DNA from: Amphritea balenae
Lineage (GTDB): Bacteria; Pseudomonadota; Gammaproteobacteria; Pseudomonadales; Balneatricaceae
Length of the DNA: 64,000 nucleotides
Reading direction: 5' to 3'
Assembly: GCF_003858655.1 (NCBI RefSeq)
Contig: NZ_RQXV01000003.1
Location: 62,001-126,000, forward strand
Below the pieces are notes generated by a model. That model ran no database searches and was not told where the DNA came from. It saw nothing but the letters and a program-made list of their open reading frames with translations. This document shows positions 8,482 through 17,447 of this stretch, one piece after another. The translations under genes were made by a program, and so were the position numbers. Position 1 is the stretch's first letter; the number at the start of each line of letters is the position of its first letter.

Positions 8482-11373
8482 TCAGGTCGCGATAATGACC
8501 CGAACCGCATCCAGCTTCAGTGTCGCACTTTCCAGATGTTGTTCCAACTGAGCCCGGTTCTGCGCCAGATAATCGATTTCAGCCTGGCGAATGTTTGGAT
8601 TTATCTCAGCCAGGGCAGCCAGCCGCTCCTGCTCAGATCCTAACATCGTTGCAACATTACTACGTGCCTGATCCAACAGCCCCGGTAGTTGAGTTTCAGC
8701 AATCGCCTCAACCCGCTCAACCATGCCGGTAATCTCGGTGCGGGTATGCTTCACTATATCCACAGCCTGACGTTTACCTACCCGCTCAGCCAGATTGTTT
8801 ATGTGGGCTTCGGTCAGAATCGCACTCAAATCAGTACCATTGCTATCAACCACTAACCGACACAAGGTATTAGGCAGGTAACGCTGCAACTGCAGTTGTT
8901 TAGGTGCAGCGCAATGCAAGGTAAATATAGATTCAAGCAATAATGTGCCTGGTTTCAGGGGCGGCAATTTAATCGAACAAACTGCGGTATTACCAAAATC
9001 ACCGCTGGTCACAATATCCATAGTGCCGCTGATTAGCGGATGCTCCCAGGTCAGGAACTGCATATCTTCACGACCCAGTGCCAGTGTTCTGCTATAGGTA
9101 GCCGTCATTCCCTCAGCAGGCAGACCCGGCAAGCTGTCATAGTGCATATGATCGCCAGGATGCAGCACAATGCTGTTGCTGCTATGGGGCTGCTGTTCCA
9201 CACCAAACTGATCCAGCATTTTCTCCATATAGCGACTCAGCTCAATACTGTTACCACTCACTTCCATACTTTCAGCAATCAGGTCTGCCTTAGCAGGTTT
9301 ACAGGAATTAAGCTCAAGTAGCCGATCCCGGCCCTGTTGTAGCTGATCTAACAGACGATCAGCTTCCGCACGGGTGGAGCTGACTAACTGCTCTACTTCC
9401 TGTTCATCAAACTCATCAAATAACGCTGGAATAAGCTGCTCCAGGAACTGATCAAACAGCACTTGTCCCACTGGGCAAGCCCGTTCAAAGCAATTCAGCC
9501 CCCGATGTAGCCAGTCCAGTAAAATTGCCTGCGCGCTGAATTCATAATGCGGAACATGAATCTGCACATCATTACGCTGCCCTATTCGATCCAGTCGACC
9601 AATACGTTGTTCCAGCAGGTCCGGGTTTAGCGGTAGATCGAACAGTATCAGGTTACTGGCAAACTGGAAGTTACGCCCTTCGCTACCAATTTCTGAACAG
9701 ATCAATACCTGAGCACTTTCATCTTCATCGGCAAAATAAGCCGCTGCGCGATCACGATTAACCAGCGTCATACCTTCATGGAAAACCGATGAGCGGATAC
9801 CTTCGTATAGCCGCAAATGTTCTTCCAGCGACTTCGCCGTTTCGGCATAAGCACAGATAACCAGTGCCTTTTGATCCCGGTTTTCTTTCAGCCAGTCGGT
9901 CAGCCACTGGACCCGTGGGTCAGCCTCCAACCAGCGGTCAGCCAGAATCATCTCCGGGTGTAAGCGTTCTTCCAGTCCGGCCTGAGCCATCTGCTGTTGT
10001 TCACTTTCCAGATAGAATTCAGGCTCAGGAAGCGGATAACTATGTAATATACGGGTAGGAAAACCTGCCACTGCATCACGGGTATTACGGAACAACACCC
10101 GACCGGTGCCATGGTGATCCAGCAAACTATTGACCGCATCATCGATCGCTTGTTCCAGGGTATCATTTGCCAATTCTTGCTCTAGACGAGCAGCAACCTC
10201 TGCGCCCAGATAACTGCTTAACTGGGTGAATACCTCAGGGGCATCCTGTAGTTGCTCCCGGGCATCTTCTGCCAGCAGTTGCTCAACAAGTTTACTAACC
10301 GGCTGATAGCTTTCCTCTTCTGAGCGAAACTGTTCCAGATCGTAGTAGCGATCAGGATCCAACAACCGCAAACGGGCAAAATGACTGTCTACACCTAGCT
10401 GCTCTGGTGTTGCTGTAAGCAATAACAACCCTTTTACTTCGCGGGCCAGCGCTTCGATACAGATATATTCAGGGCTGGATTCCTCTTCAGACCAGACCAG
10501 ATGGTGCGCTTCATCGACGACCAGCGTATCCCAGCCGGCATCCAATGCCTGAATCAGACGATCCGGGCTGGATTTAAGGAAAGACAGATTACAGAGTACT
10601 AACTGAGCCGTTTCGAATGGGTTTACCCCCTCATCAGACAGTTCAAGTGCTTCGCAGCGTAGCTCATCAAGAATAGTAAAGCGCAGGTTAAAGCGCCGCA
10701 GCATCTCTACCAGCCACTGATGTACCAGACTATCCGGTACGACAATCAATGCCCGGGAGGCTTTACCGCTGATCAACTGCTGATGCAGAATCAGACCCGC
10801 TTCAATGGTTTTACCCAAACCTACTTCATCGGCCAGCAAGACCCTTGGCGCATAGCGCTGTGCTACCTGATGGGCAATATAAAGCTGATGCGGTAACAAC
10901 TGTACCCGCGGTCCCAACAGACCATAGCTTTCAGATTGCAGGTGATTCATCTGATGCCTGAGAGTATCTACTCTTAACCGGAAGCGACTCAGCTTGTCTA
11001 CCTGTCCGGCAAACAGCCGGTCATGAGGCTTACTGAAGTGAACAGCACTGTCGAGATCTTTCTCTTCCAACACAAGGACATCGCCATCCCGGTCTTCTGC
11101 CTGATACACCATATACCCATTCAGTTCCTGGGTTGCGGTAATCGTTACCTTAACCCCCAGGGAACTACGCACCTGCTCACCGACCGGATAGATCACCCGA
11201 CTCAGAGGAGCATTATCTATAGCATAGGTACGTTCCTCTTCAACAGCAGGAAACATCATGACAACACGGCGATTGGCAACTTCAGTTACCAGTCCCAACC
11301 CCAGATTCGATTCGGTATTACTAATCCAGCGCTGGCCGGGAATAAACTCAGACAAAAGGCAGCTCTCAAACAT
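8482..11373 (-). CDS. rapA: RapA, RNA-polymerase-recycling Swi2/Snf2 ATPase
   Basis: RapA (HepA) binds RNA polymerase and frees it from stalled post-termination complexes, driven by ATP. The N-terminal segment FIPGQRWISNTESNLGLG is the RapA tandem-Tudor start. Walker A is DEVGLGKTIEAG (about 176) and Walker B DEAHH (about 283). The helicase C half has ICSEIGSEGRNFQF and QRIGRLDRIGQ. I chose the ATG at 11373; the longer frame begins with TTG at 11397 and has no better ribosome site. The 963 residues are close to the 968 of E. coli RapA. Confidence 0.96.
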   Translation of the reverse strand: MFESCLLSEFIPGQRWISNTESNLGLGLVTEVANRRVVMMFPAVEEERTYAIDNAPLSRVIYPVGEQVRSSLGVKVTITATQELNGYMVYQAEDRDGDVLVLEEKDLDSAVHFSKPHDRLFAGQVDKLSRFRLRVDTLRHQMNHLQSESYGLLGPRVQLLPHQLYIAHQVAQRYAPRVLLADEVGLGKTIEAGLILHQQLISGKASRALIVVPDSLVHQWLVEMLRRFNLRFTILDELRCEALELSDEGVNPFETAQLVLCNLSFLKSSPDRLIQALDAGWDTLVVDEAHHLVWSEEESSPEYICIEALAREVKGLLLLTATPEQLGVDSHFARLRLLDPDRYYDLEQFRSEEESYQPVSKLVEQLLAEDAREQLQDAPEVFTQLSSYLGAEVAARLEQELANDTLEQAIDDAVNSLLDHHGTGRVLFRNTRDAVAGFPTRILHSYPLPEPEFYLESEQQQMAQAGLEERLHPEMILADRWLEADPRVQWLTDWLKENRDQKALVICAYAETAKSLEEHLRLYEGIRSSVFHEGMTLVNRDRAAAYFADEDESAQVLICSEIGSEGRNFQFASNLILFDLPLNPDLLEQRIGRLDRIGQRNDVQIHVPHYEFSAQAILLDWLHRGLNCFERACPVGQVLFDQFLEQLIPALFDEFDEQEVEQLVSSTRAEADRLLDQLQQGRDRLLELNSCKPAKADLIAESMEVSGNSIELSRYMEKMLDQFGVEQQPHSSNSIVLHPGDHMHYDSLPGLPAEGMTATYSRTLALGREDMQFLTWEHPLISGTMDIVTSGDFGNTAVCSIKLPPLKPGTLLLESIFTLHCAAPKQLQLQRYLPNTLCRLVVDSNGTDLSAILTEAHINNLAERVGKRQAVDIVKHTRTEITGMVERVEAIAETQLPGLLDQARSNVATMLGSEQERLAALAEINPNIRQAEIDYLAQNRAQLEQHLESATLKLDAVRVIIAT

Positions 11374-11616
11374 CAGTGTCCCGAAGGACAGATTCAAACA
11401 AATAGTGTTACAAACACACTTAAAACCTAATAGTAGTTTGTAAACATCAACTGCGCGGCATAATAGGCGTTGTACCCCGGTTCCTCAAGGGCCATTTTGT
11501 TATTTAATCCGAGTTTATCAAAGATTACAGAATCAGCCGCTTGAAACCACCATGAAAATATCCGGGCCGGGTAAAATAATGTATCCTTGCCCCTTTAAAT
11601 CTGCGAGTAATCATCG

Positions 11617-12924
11617 ATGTTCTTTATCGACCTTAATCTTGACCTGGAGATCCTCGGCCCGCTGGCTGACAACAACTTTCTCAGCCCCCGCCCGATCCAG
11701 CAAAAAGCCATCCCTCTGGCTCTGGATGGCTACGATCTGCTGGCCTCGGCTCCGACAGGAACAGGTAAGACCCTGGCCTTTGCTCTACCAGCACTACAGA
11801 AGGTATTCGATACCGAACAGGACCACAGCAGTGCGCCGCAGGTTTTAATTCTTGCGCCAACCCGAGAACTGGCAAAACAGATCTACCAGGTTATAGTGTT
11901 GCAAACTGAATATAACCGTATCAACAGTTGCCTGATTGTGGGTGGCGTACCTTTGGGTATGCAGAAGGCGATGTTAGAAGAGCAGATCGATATTATGGTC
12001 GCAACCCCAGGCCGTTTACTCGAACTCAATGCCCAACAGTGGCTGGACCTGTCACTGGTTAACATGCTGGTCATCGATGAAGCAGACCGGATGCTGGACC
12101 TTGGCTTCATAGATGATATCAAGCAGATCGCCGATATCCTGCCTCTTGACCGCCAGACACTGATGTTCTCGGCAACCCTTGAGGGAGAAAAAATCAAACG
12201 CTTTGCTTCGGACCTGCTGAACGAAGACTCTCAGGTGGTTGCTGTTGAGCAGCCACGCCAGATACCTGCAAACATACAGCAGAATATCTATCAGGCAGAT
12301 AATGAAAAACACAAAGAACACCTGCTTAAAGCGCTGATCAATCAGCCAGAAATGAAACAAGCAATTGTTTTTGTTAATAGCCGCAAGCAGGTTGATCTGT
12401 GGGTGTCCGCTATTCGTACTACCGGCCATCTGTGCTACGGACTACATGGCGACCTGCGTCAGAGTGAACGTAACCAGCGTGTCAAAGAGATGCGCCGGGG
12501 CAAAATACAGGTCATTGTAGCTACTGATGTGGTTGGCCGGGGCCTGGATCTGCCAGACCTGACTCATGTTATTAATCTTTATATGCCCTTAAAGGCTGAC
12601 ACTTATGTACATCGGGCCGGTCGTTCAGGCCGGGATGGCGCAAAAGGCACCGTCTGGTCAATCGTCGACGCTATGGACTGGCCAAACCTACAGCGTATCG
12701 AGCGCTTTCTTAATGAAAAACTGCCTCGTGCTACCTTCCCGGGACTTTCACCAACTAAACCTGAGCCCGGTAAAGCGACAAAAGGCAAAGCTAAGCCAAA
12801 GAAGCCTAAAGTAAAAAACAAAAAGTCGAAAAAAGCAGCAGACGCCGCCAAGAAAGCCACCCCGAAAAAGACCAAAAAACGTGTTGGTCGGGGCCCTAAA
12901 GCAGCACACCAAAAGAGTAAATAA
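11617..12924 (+). CDS. SrmB-like DEAD-box RNA helicase
   Basis: A 435-residue DEAD-box helicase: Q motif (RPIQQKAIPLALDG), Walker A (SAPTGTGKT, about 48), PTRELA, TPGR, DEAD (about 152), FSATLEG, VIVATDVVGRGLD and HRAGRSGR (about 335). The phrases ALDGYDLLASAPTGTGKT and FSATLEG are close to E. coli SrmB, which helps assemble the 50S ribosomal subunit; SrmB is the best guess but RhlE is not ruled out. The last 70 residues are a Lys-rich tail with many KP and KK pairs, a likely RNA-binding extension. It is divergent from rapA across 243 bases. Confidence 0.93.
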   Translation: MFFIDLNLDLEILGPLADNNFLSPRPIQQKAIPLALDGYDLLASAPTGTGKTLAFALPALQKVFDTEQDHSSAPQVLILAPTRELAKQIYQVIVLQTEYNRINSCLIVGGVPLGMQKAMLEEQIDIMVATPGRLLELNAQQWLDLSLVNMLVIDEADRMLDLGFIDDIKQIADILPLDRQTLMFSATLEGEKIKRFASDLLNEDSQVVAVEQPRQIPANIQQNIYQADNEKHKEHLLKALINQPEMKQAIVFVNSRKQVDLWVSAIRTTGHLCYGLHGDLRQSERNQRVKEMRRGKIQVIVATDVVGRGLDLPDLTHVINLYMPLKADTYVHRAGRSGRDGAKGTVWSIVDAMDWPNLQRIERFLNEKLPRATFPGLSPTKPEPGKATKGKAKPKKPKVKNKKSKKAADAAKKATPKKTKKRVGRGPKAAHQKSK

Positions 12925-13006
12925 ATTATCCACAGCAACCCTAAGCTATTAATGTGGCTTAGATAGCAGTCAAAGGCAGGGATTAGATTAAAACAGGGAG
13001 AAAAAA

Positions 13007-14332
13007 ATGAGCCTTAGAACTGAACAGTTACAGCAAACAATGATCCGTGTTGATGGTCATGCGCCTGGTTCAGGTTTAGCCAAGCACAAAAAAATGGCAA
13101 CCAGTCCCTTTGTTATGTTGCGTGGGGCAGCGGCTGTCTTTTATGAAGATCTGGCTCAAGGCAGAATCCAACTCCCTGAAGCGCTCAACAGCTGGCCCCT
13201 GACGAGCGTGATGGGGGACTGCCACATCTCAAACTTCGGCCTGTTCAGTGAAGAAGGCTCCCACAGCACCCAGGTTATATTTGCCCCTAATGACTTCGAT
13301 GATGCCTGTATCGGCCATGCTGGTTGGGACCTTATACGTTTTGGTATTAGCCTTCTACTCAGTGCGGATCATTGTCGTGGAGCGATTGATGGGCGTTACA
13401 CAACAGTCGAGCCGTTTGAAAAAACCAAAAGCGTCAGCAACAAGCAGACTCTGATGGCGTTACAACAATTTTTCATCAGCTATAACCAGTGCTGTGAAAA
13501 CTTATTTTATAAGCGGATAGATTACCATCAGGTTCTGAACAGCTTTAAACCCGACCATATACTGTTTAAGCCCTATAATAAGGCACTCAGTCGTACCGCT
13601 TCAGGGGAATCTTTTGCGCTTAAAAGTTCACTGGCCAAAGCCATAGACCTGCGCTCTTCAACATTACGCTTTCGCGACCTGCCCGATCGTTTTAGTCGAC
13701 TTCCCGCGGCCGAATTTGAAGCCATTAAAGAGACATTTTCTCCCTACGTTGATGACGATATTATCGATATCGTCGCGCGACAGGGTGCGGGTACTGGCTC
13801 TAACAATATGCAACGCTATTATCTGTTAGTCGGCCCCCAGTCCAATACATCAGGAGCCAGTAGTATGGAGAACTGGCCCTTACACCATATAGTGGAAGTA
13901 AAAAAACAACGCAATGCCGCGCCACTGTATCATTTTAGCGAGCTAAGCCCGGTTAATCAGTTAAATCCAGCCCATCTTACAGTAGTCTGCCAGCGACGCA
14001 TGCAGCGTCATCCTGATCTGGTATTAGATGAAGTCTTCTGGCGTGATGCCCATTGGCTGGTACGTTCCCGCCACCATGCCAAAGTGGGTATTGATCCGGC
14101 AACGGTGGCCGCAGGTAAACGCGCCCGCAACGGAGGTTTTATCGAATATGCAGCCGCTTGCGGCGAAGCTCTGGCACTGGCCCATGCCCGGGGTGATCGT
14201 CGTTCTAACCGGTTCGAACAAGCCGTCATTAACAGTCTGACCGATGTTCAGGCTGAACTGATTCAAACTATCACCGACTATGCCGGGCAGGTCCAGCAAG
14301 ACTGGCAATGGTTATCAAAAATTGAGAGTTGA
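13007..14332 (+). CDS. DUF2252 family protein
   Basis: A 441-residue protein of the DUF2252 family. Visible family marks are KHKKMATSPFVMLRGAA near the N-terminus, GDCHISNFG (about 73) and NDFDDACIGHAGWDLIR (about 97). The HxxN and D-F-D pattern recalls the catalytic and metal-binding loops of aminoglycoside-phosphotransferase-like kinases, and the family is thought to share that fold. No substrate is known. A purine-rich ribosome site (AGGGAG) precedes the ATG. It is transcribed alone and ends at a strong terminator. Confidence 0.85.
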   Translation: MSLRTEQLQQTMIRVDGHAPGSGLAKHKKMATSPFVMLRGAAAVFYEDLAQGRIQLPEALNSWPLTSVMGDCHISNFGLFSEEGSHSTQVIFAPNDFDDACIGHAGWDLIRFGISLLLSADHCRGAIDGRYTTVEPFEKTKSVSNKQTLMALQQFFISYNQCCENLFYKRIDYHQVLNSFKPDHILFKPYNKALSRTASGESFALKSSLAKAIDLRSSTLRFRDLPDRFSRLPAAEFEAIKETFSPYVDDDIIDIVARQGAGTGSNNMQRYYLLVGPQSNTSGASSMENWPLHHIVEVKKQRNAAPLYHFSELSPVNQLNPAHLTVVCQRRMQRHPDLVLDEVFWRDAHWLVRSRHHAKVGIDPATVAAGKRARNGGFIEYAAACGEALALAHARGDRRSNRFEQAVINSLTDVQAELIQTITDYAGQVQQDWQWLSKIES

Positions 14333-14346
14333 ATCTCTTTGTTGCA

Positions 14347-14380
14347 TAAAAAAACCGCAGTCGAGACTGCGGTTTTTTTA
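14347..14380. terminator. Bidirectional Rho-independent terminator
   Basis: Perfect stem CCGCAGTC/GACTGCGG with a two-base loop, flanked by seven A on the left and seven T on the right. It serves the convergent DUF2252 gene and leuA. Confidence 0.95.
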
Positions 14381-14420
14381 TGCTCGCCCTTTGTCAGGTA
14401 CGCTTTAACAGGCTGGATTA

Positions 14421-16079
14421 TTATGCCGCCTTAGCCGAATCAGCCCCACTGCGGCTAAATGCGGTCAGCATCGCTTGTAGGGTTGCTGCGGTGGTATCTT
14501 CAGCCACAGCAACCGCGCAGTACTCGGTACCGTTAATCTGCAGAGCGATACAGGCCCGTGCTTTTGCATCGGTTCCGCCACAGATGGCCCGCTGATCAAA
14601 CTGAATGACTTCCATCTCACAGTTATAACGGCTATTCAGCCCGTCACAAAGCGCCTCAAGAGCACCAGCACCTTCACCGGCCAGGTTACTGCCCCCCACC
14701 AGGAACTGCGCACTCACCTGATGCGCTTCAGTATGCAGATCATAATCCTGCAACGTCCACTGCTCAGCCACATCAACAAAGTTTTCCTGATACAGCCGCT
14801 CAATATTCGTAGGCGATACCTCTAAGCCACTACTTTCAGCAGCCCCTTGTACGACCCGGCTCAATGGAAAATGCATCCACTTTGGCAGTTCAATATCATA
14901 ATCTCGCTCCAGTACCAGCGCTACGCCACCTTTACCGCTTTGGGAATTGATCCGCACTACCGCTTCATATTCACGACCAATGTCACGAGGATCTATGGGT
15001 AAGTAAGCAACATCCCAATGCTCAATTTTATGCTCGGCATGGTAATTCACTGATTTACGAATCGCATCCTGATGGCTACCCGAGAAAGCGGTATAAACCA
15101 GCTCTCCGGCCCAGGGGTGCCGTACAGAAACAGGAATCTCGGTACAACTTTCAACAACCTCAATGATTTCCATTACATTGGAGAAGTCCAGCTTAGGATC
15201 AACCCCTTGTGAGTACAGGTTCATCCCCATCGTAATCACGTCCATATTACCGGTACGCTCACCATTACCCATCAACGTGCCTTCTACCCGGTCAGCCCCA
15301 GCCATGACAGCCAGCTCAGCAGCCGCAACGGCACAGCCACGATCATTATGGGTATGCAAACTCACTCTTACATACTTACGATTGACTAAATGACGACAGA
15401 AATATTCAACCTGATCGGCAAACAGGTTGGGCGTCGACATCTCCACCGTCGCAGGCAAATTAATAATGATGTCCCGACCCGACTCCGGTTGCCACTGCTC
15501 AATAACCGCGTCACAGACTTCGATAGCGTAATCCATCTCAGTACCGGAAAAACTCTCTGGCGAATACTGAAAACTCCACTCGGTATCAGGATGCTGTTGA
15601 GCGTATTGCTGAACCCATTTAGCCCCCTGCACTGCGATCTCTTTTATCCCATCACAGGACTGCCCGAAAACCTGCTCACGCTGCACGGTTGAGGTCGAGT
15701 TATATACATGGATAACGGCTTTCTTGACGCCGGCCATCGCCTCATAAGTGCGTTTAATCAGCTCTTCACGGGCTTGGGTCAGTACCTGAATAGTTACGTC
15801 ATCAGGAATACGTTTTTCATCCACCAGCTTACGTACAAAATCAAAATCAGGCTTAGAAGCAGAAGGGAATCCTACTTCAATCTCTTTGAATCCCAGCTTC
15901 ACCAGCAGATCAAACAGTCGGGTTTTCTGCTCGACACTCATCGGATTTACCAGCGCCTGATTTCCATCACGCAGGTCAACACTGCACCAGTCCGGCGCTT
16001 GAGTGATAGTCTTATCCGGCCAGGTACGGTCGGTTAAAGGAACAGGTTTAAAGGCACTGTATTTACGATGATCGAACAT
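14421..16079 (-). CDS. leuA: 2-isopropylmalate synthase
   Basis: First committed enzyme of leucine synthesis: condenses acetyl-CoA with 2-oxoisovalerate. The 552 residues match the long LeuA type (LeuA2) used by many marine and soil proteobacteria. Motifs: SVDLRDGNQAL near residue 35 (HMGL-like catalytic start), LHTHNDRGCAVA near 240 (metal-binding HxH), GNGERTGNMD near 270, and a C-terminal allosteric LeuA dimer domain from about 430 that normally binds leucine. The gene is alone, with a hairpin-rich upstream region and a divergent Lrp-type regulator gene. Confidence 0.96.
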   Translation of the reverse strand: MFDHRKYSAFKPVPLTDRTWPDKTITQAPDWCSVDLRDGNQALVNPMSVEQKTRLFDLLVKLGFKEIEVGFPSASKPDFDFVRKLVDEKRIPDDVTIQVLTQAREELIKRTYEAMAGVKKAVIHVYNSTSTVQREQVFGQSCDGIKEIAVQGAKWVQQYAQQHPDTEWSFQYSPESFSGTEMDYAIEVCDAVIEQWQPESGRDIIINLPATVEMSTPNLFADQVEYFCRHLVNRKYVRVSLHTHNDRGCAVAAAELAVMAGADRVEGTLMGNGERTGNMDVITMGMNLYSQGVDPKLDFSNVMEIIEVVESCTEIPVSVRHPWAGELVYTAFSGSHQDAIRKSVNYHAEHKIEHWDVAYLPIDPRDIGREYEAVVRINSQSGKGGVALVLERDYDIELPKWMHFPLSRVVQGAAESSGLEVSPTNIERLYQENFVDVAEQWTLQDYDLHTEAHQVSAQFLVGGSNLAGEGAGALEALCDGLNSRYNCEMEVIQFDQRAICGGTDAKARACIALQINGTEYCAVAVAEDTTAATLQAMLTAFSRSGADSAKAA

Positions 16080-16145
16080 AGGTCTGTCCTGGTCGGTATC
16101 TGCCTGAAGCAGTAATCTGGTTTTATTTATTGGTTAAAACTGAAA

Positions 16146-16317
16146 CCCCGCCGTATCAGTTACATCCTGAATACCGCGGGGCCAAATCTGTATTTCAGTG
16201 TACTTTTGGTACTTTAGGTCTTTAAGTAATTAGCTACTTTAGGAACCTGATCAGCTCGGTAAGCTGGTGCCTGATGCTGGTTTGACACGGGTAGTGTTTT
16301 CACCCACAGCCGTGGGT
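16146..16317 (-). promoter_or_regulatory. Hairpin-rich leader of leuA (candidate attenuator)
   Basis: Reading toward leuA there are short hairpins (ACCCAC/GTGGGT at 16302-16317, ACAC/GTGT, AGCT/AGCT), then a large GC-rich stem at 16146-16181: arms CCCCGC-GTAT-CAG and CTGAATAC-GCGGGG with a seven-base loop. On the minus strand this stem is followed by TTTCAGTTTTAACC, which looks like a weak intrinsic terminator 67 bases before the leuA start. The arrangement suggests transcription attenuation. I could not find a leucine-rich leader peptide or a T-box consensus, so the signal is unknown. Confidence 0.4.
16201..16243. repeat. Three direct repeats TACTTTAGG upstream of leuA
   Basis: TACTTTTGG at 16201, TACTTTAGG at 16210 and TACTTTAGG at 16235 (9 and 25 bases apart). 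They lie inside the leuA upstream region and may be protein-binding sites or parts of alternative RNA pairings. No known consensus was recognised. Confidence 0.35.
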
Positions 16318-16391
16318 AACGGTCTGCTTTATAACTCAGAGCAATTAAATCTTGCTGCAGCAATCAATAGAACAAAGTTTAAAGAGATCAG

Positions 16392-16482
16392 TGCGCAATT
16401 ACCGATCTTAATCAATCTAATTTCAATAATTTGCGCAATATAATCAATAACAATACAATAACTACTAACCATTAATTGCGCA
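16392..16482. promoter_or_regulatory. Three TGCGCA sites upstream of the Lrp-type gene
   Basis: TGCGCAA at 16392, TTGCGCAA at 16431 and TTGCGCA at 16476, with starts 40 and 45 bases apart, close to four helical turns. The surroundings are A+T-rich. Lrp/AsnC octamers typically bind several phased palindromic sites in front of their own gene, so these are candidate autoregulatory sites. Confidence 0.4.
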
Positions 16483-16495
16483 GAGTTCTAATACC

Positions 16496-16984
16496 GTGAA
16501 ATCTAATCAACCGCTGGATCGTTTTGACCTGAAAATATTGCGCGAACTACAACTTGATGGTGGTTTGTCTAATCAGGATCTGGCTGAAAAAGTAGGCTTA
16601 ACCGCCGCACCTTGTTCGCGACGGGTTAAGCAACTCGAAGAATCCGGCGTCATCCGTGACAGAGTAGTTCGTTTAGATGAGCGGGCGGTGGACCTGAACC
16701 TGATCGCGCTGCTGCATATCAGTATGGATAAGCATATACCTGAGCGCTTCGAAGAGTTTGAACGCACCATCAGTTCCTACCCGGAAGTACTGGAGTGTTA
16801 CCTTATCACCGGCCATGATGCTGATTACCAACTTAAAGTAGCCGTACCGGACATGGACAGGTATCACGATATTCTGCTGGGTAAAATCACACGTATAAGA
16901 GGTGTTAGCGGCGTTAAATCAGCATTTATTATGCGTAAGATAGTTGATAGCACCGCCGTGCCTCTGAACTATATTGGAGGTTAA
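16496..16984 (+). CDS. Lrp/AsnC family transcriptional regulator
   Basis: A 162-residue regulator beginning with GTG. The N-terminal winged helix-turn-helix (FDLKILRELQLDGGLSNQDLAEKVGL, about 9-34, recognition helix APCSRRVKQLEESG) is followed by the ligand-binding RAM domain (about 75-150, including GHDADYQLKV). It is divergent from leuA, so amino-acid-responsive control of leuA and of itself is plausible but unproven. Its last bases lie 20 bases before the ATG of the next gene, which probably shares the transcript. Confidence 0.92.
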   Translation: MKSNQPLDRFDLKILRELQLDGGLSNQDLAEKVGLTAAPCSRRVKQLEESGVIRDRVVRLDERAVDLNLIALLHISMDKHIPERFEEFERTISSYPEVLECYLITGHDADYQLKVAVPDMDRYHDILLGKITRIRGVSGVKSAFIMRKIVDSTAVPLNYIGG

Positions 16985-17003
16985 AAGCGTTCGGAGGCTA
17001 TCT

Positions 17004-17447
17004 ATGCAACCCTTTAATCCGGTAACCGATATTGAAAACAGCCAGTTAATTCTGGAACAAGATGAGTGGCCTAACTTTCATGATGCTGAGGTACACAATC
17101 TGAACATCTGGCGTGGCGATGTACGACCAGAGGAAGATATCTGGATCGGGCCCTTACTGGAGCTAGAGTTAGAACTATGTGCCCTGCAACTCCCTTATAT
17201 GGTCATACTCAGATTTCATGATTGTGAAGGTATCAGTCTAGAGGATTTTAACCATCAGAATGCTTTGTACGACCTTAACTTCAGTTACGAAGAACGCGGG
17301 AAACTGAGAACAGGAGAACCGATGACGCCTTATATCAGGGTCCGCTTTGAACAAGCTTTTGGGGCAGCACTTCAGTTTCGCTGTTTCAAGGTTGAAGTTA
17401 TTTCAAGGCAGGAACCTGACGCATACACTCCTGCTGAAGCAGACTAG
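17004..17447 (+). CDS. Imm50-like protein
   Basis: A 147-residue protein. I chose the ATG at 17004, which has a good ribosome site (GGAGG eight bases upstream); the longer frame from 16974 overlaps the regulator. The phrases WPNFHDAEVHNL and VILRFHDCEGISLEDFNHQN match my recollection of immunity protein 50, a family found beside polymorphic toxins. No toxin gene is next to it; it follows an Lrp-type regulator. Imm50-like genes also occur alone, where the role is unknown. Its last four bases overlap the convergent glycosyltransferase gene. Confidence 0.6.
   Translation: MQPFNPVTDIENSQLILEQDEWPNFHDAEVHNLNIWRGDVRPEEDIWIGPLLELELELCALQLPYMVILRFHDCEGISLEDFNHQNALYDLNFSYEERGKLRTGEPMTPYIRVRFEQAFGAALQFRCFKVEVISRQEPDAYTPAEAD

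Noticed and set aside
12926-12934. Perfect DnaA box TTATCCACA (also at 32924-32932)
   Set aside because: Single boxes far apart with no cluster, A+T-rich unwinding region or origin genes; expected by chance.
16080-16330. T-box or leucine leader peptide ahead of leuA
   Set aside because: No T-box core, no run of leucine codons; only a general attenuator-like structure remains.
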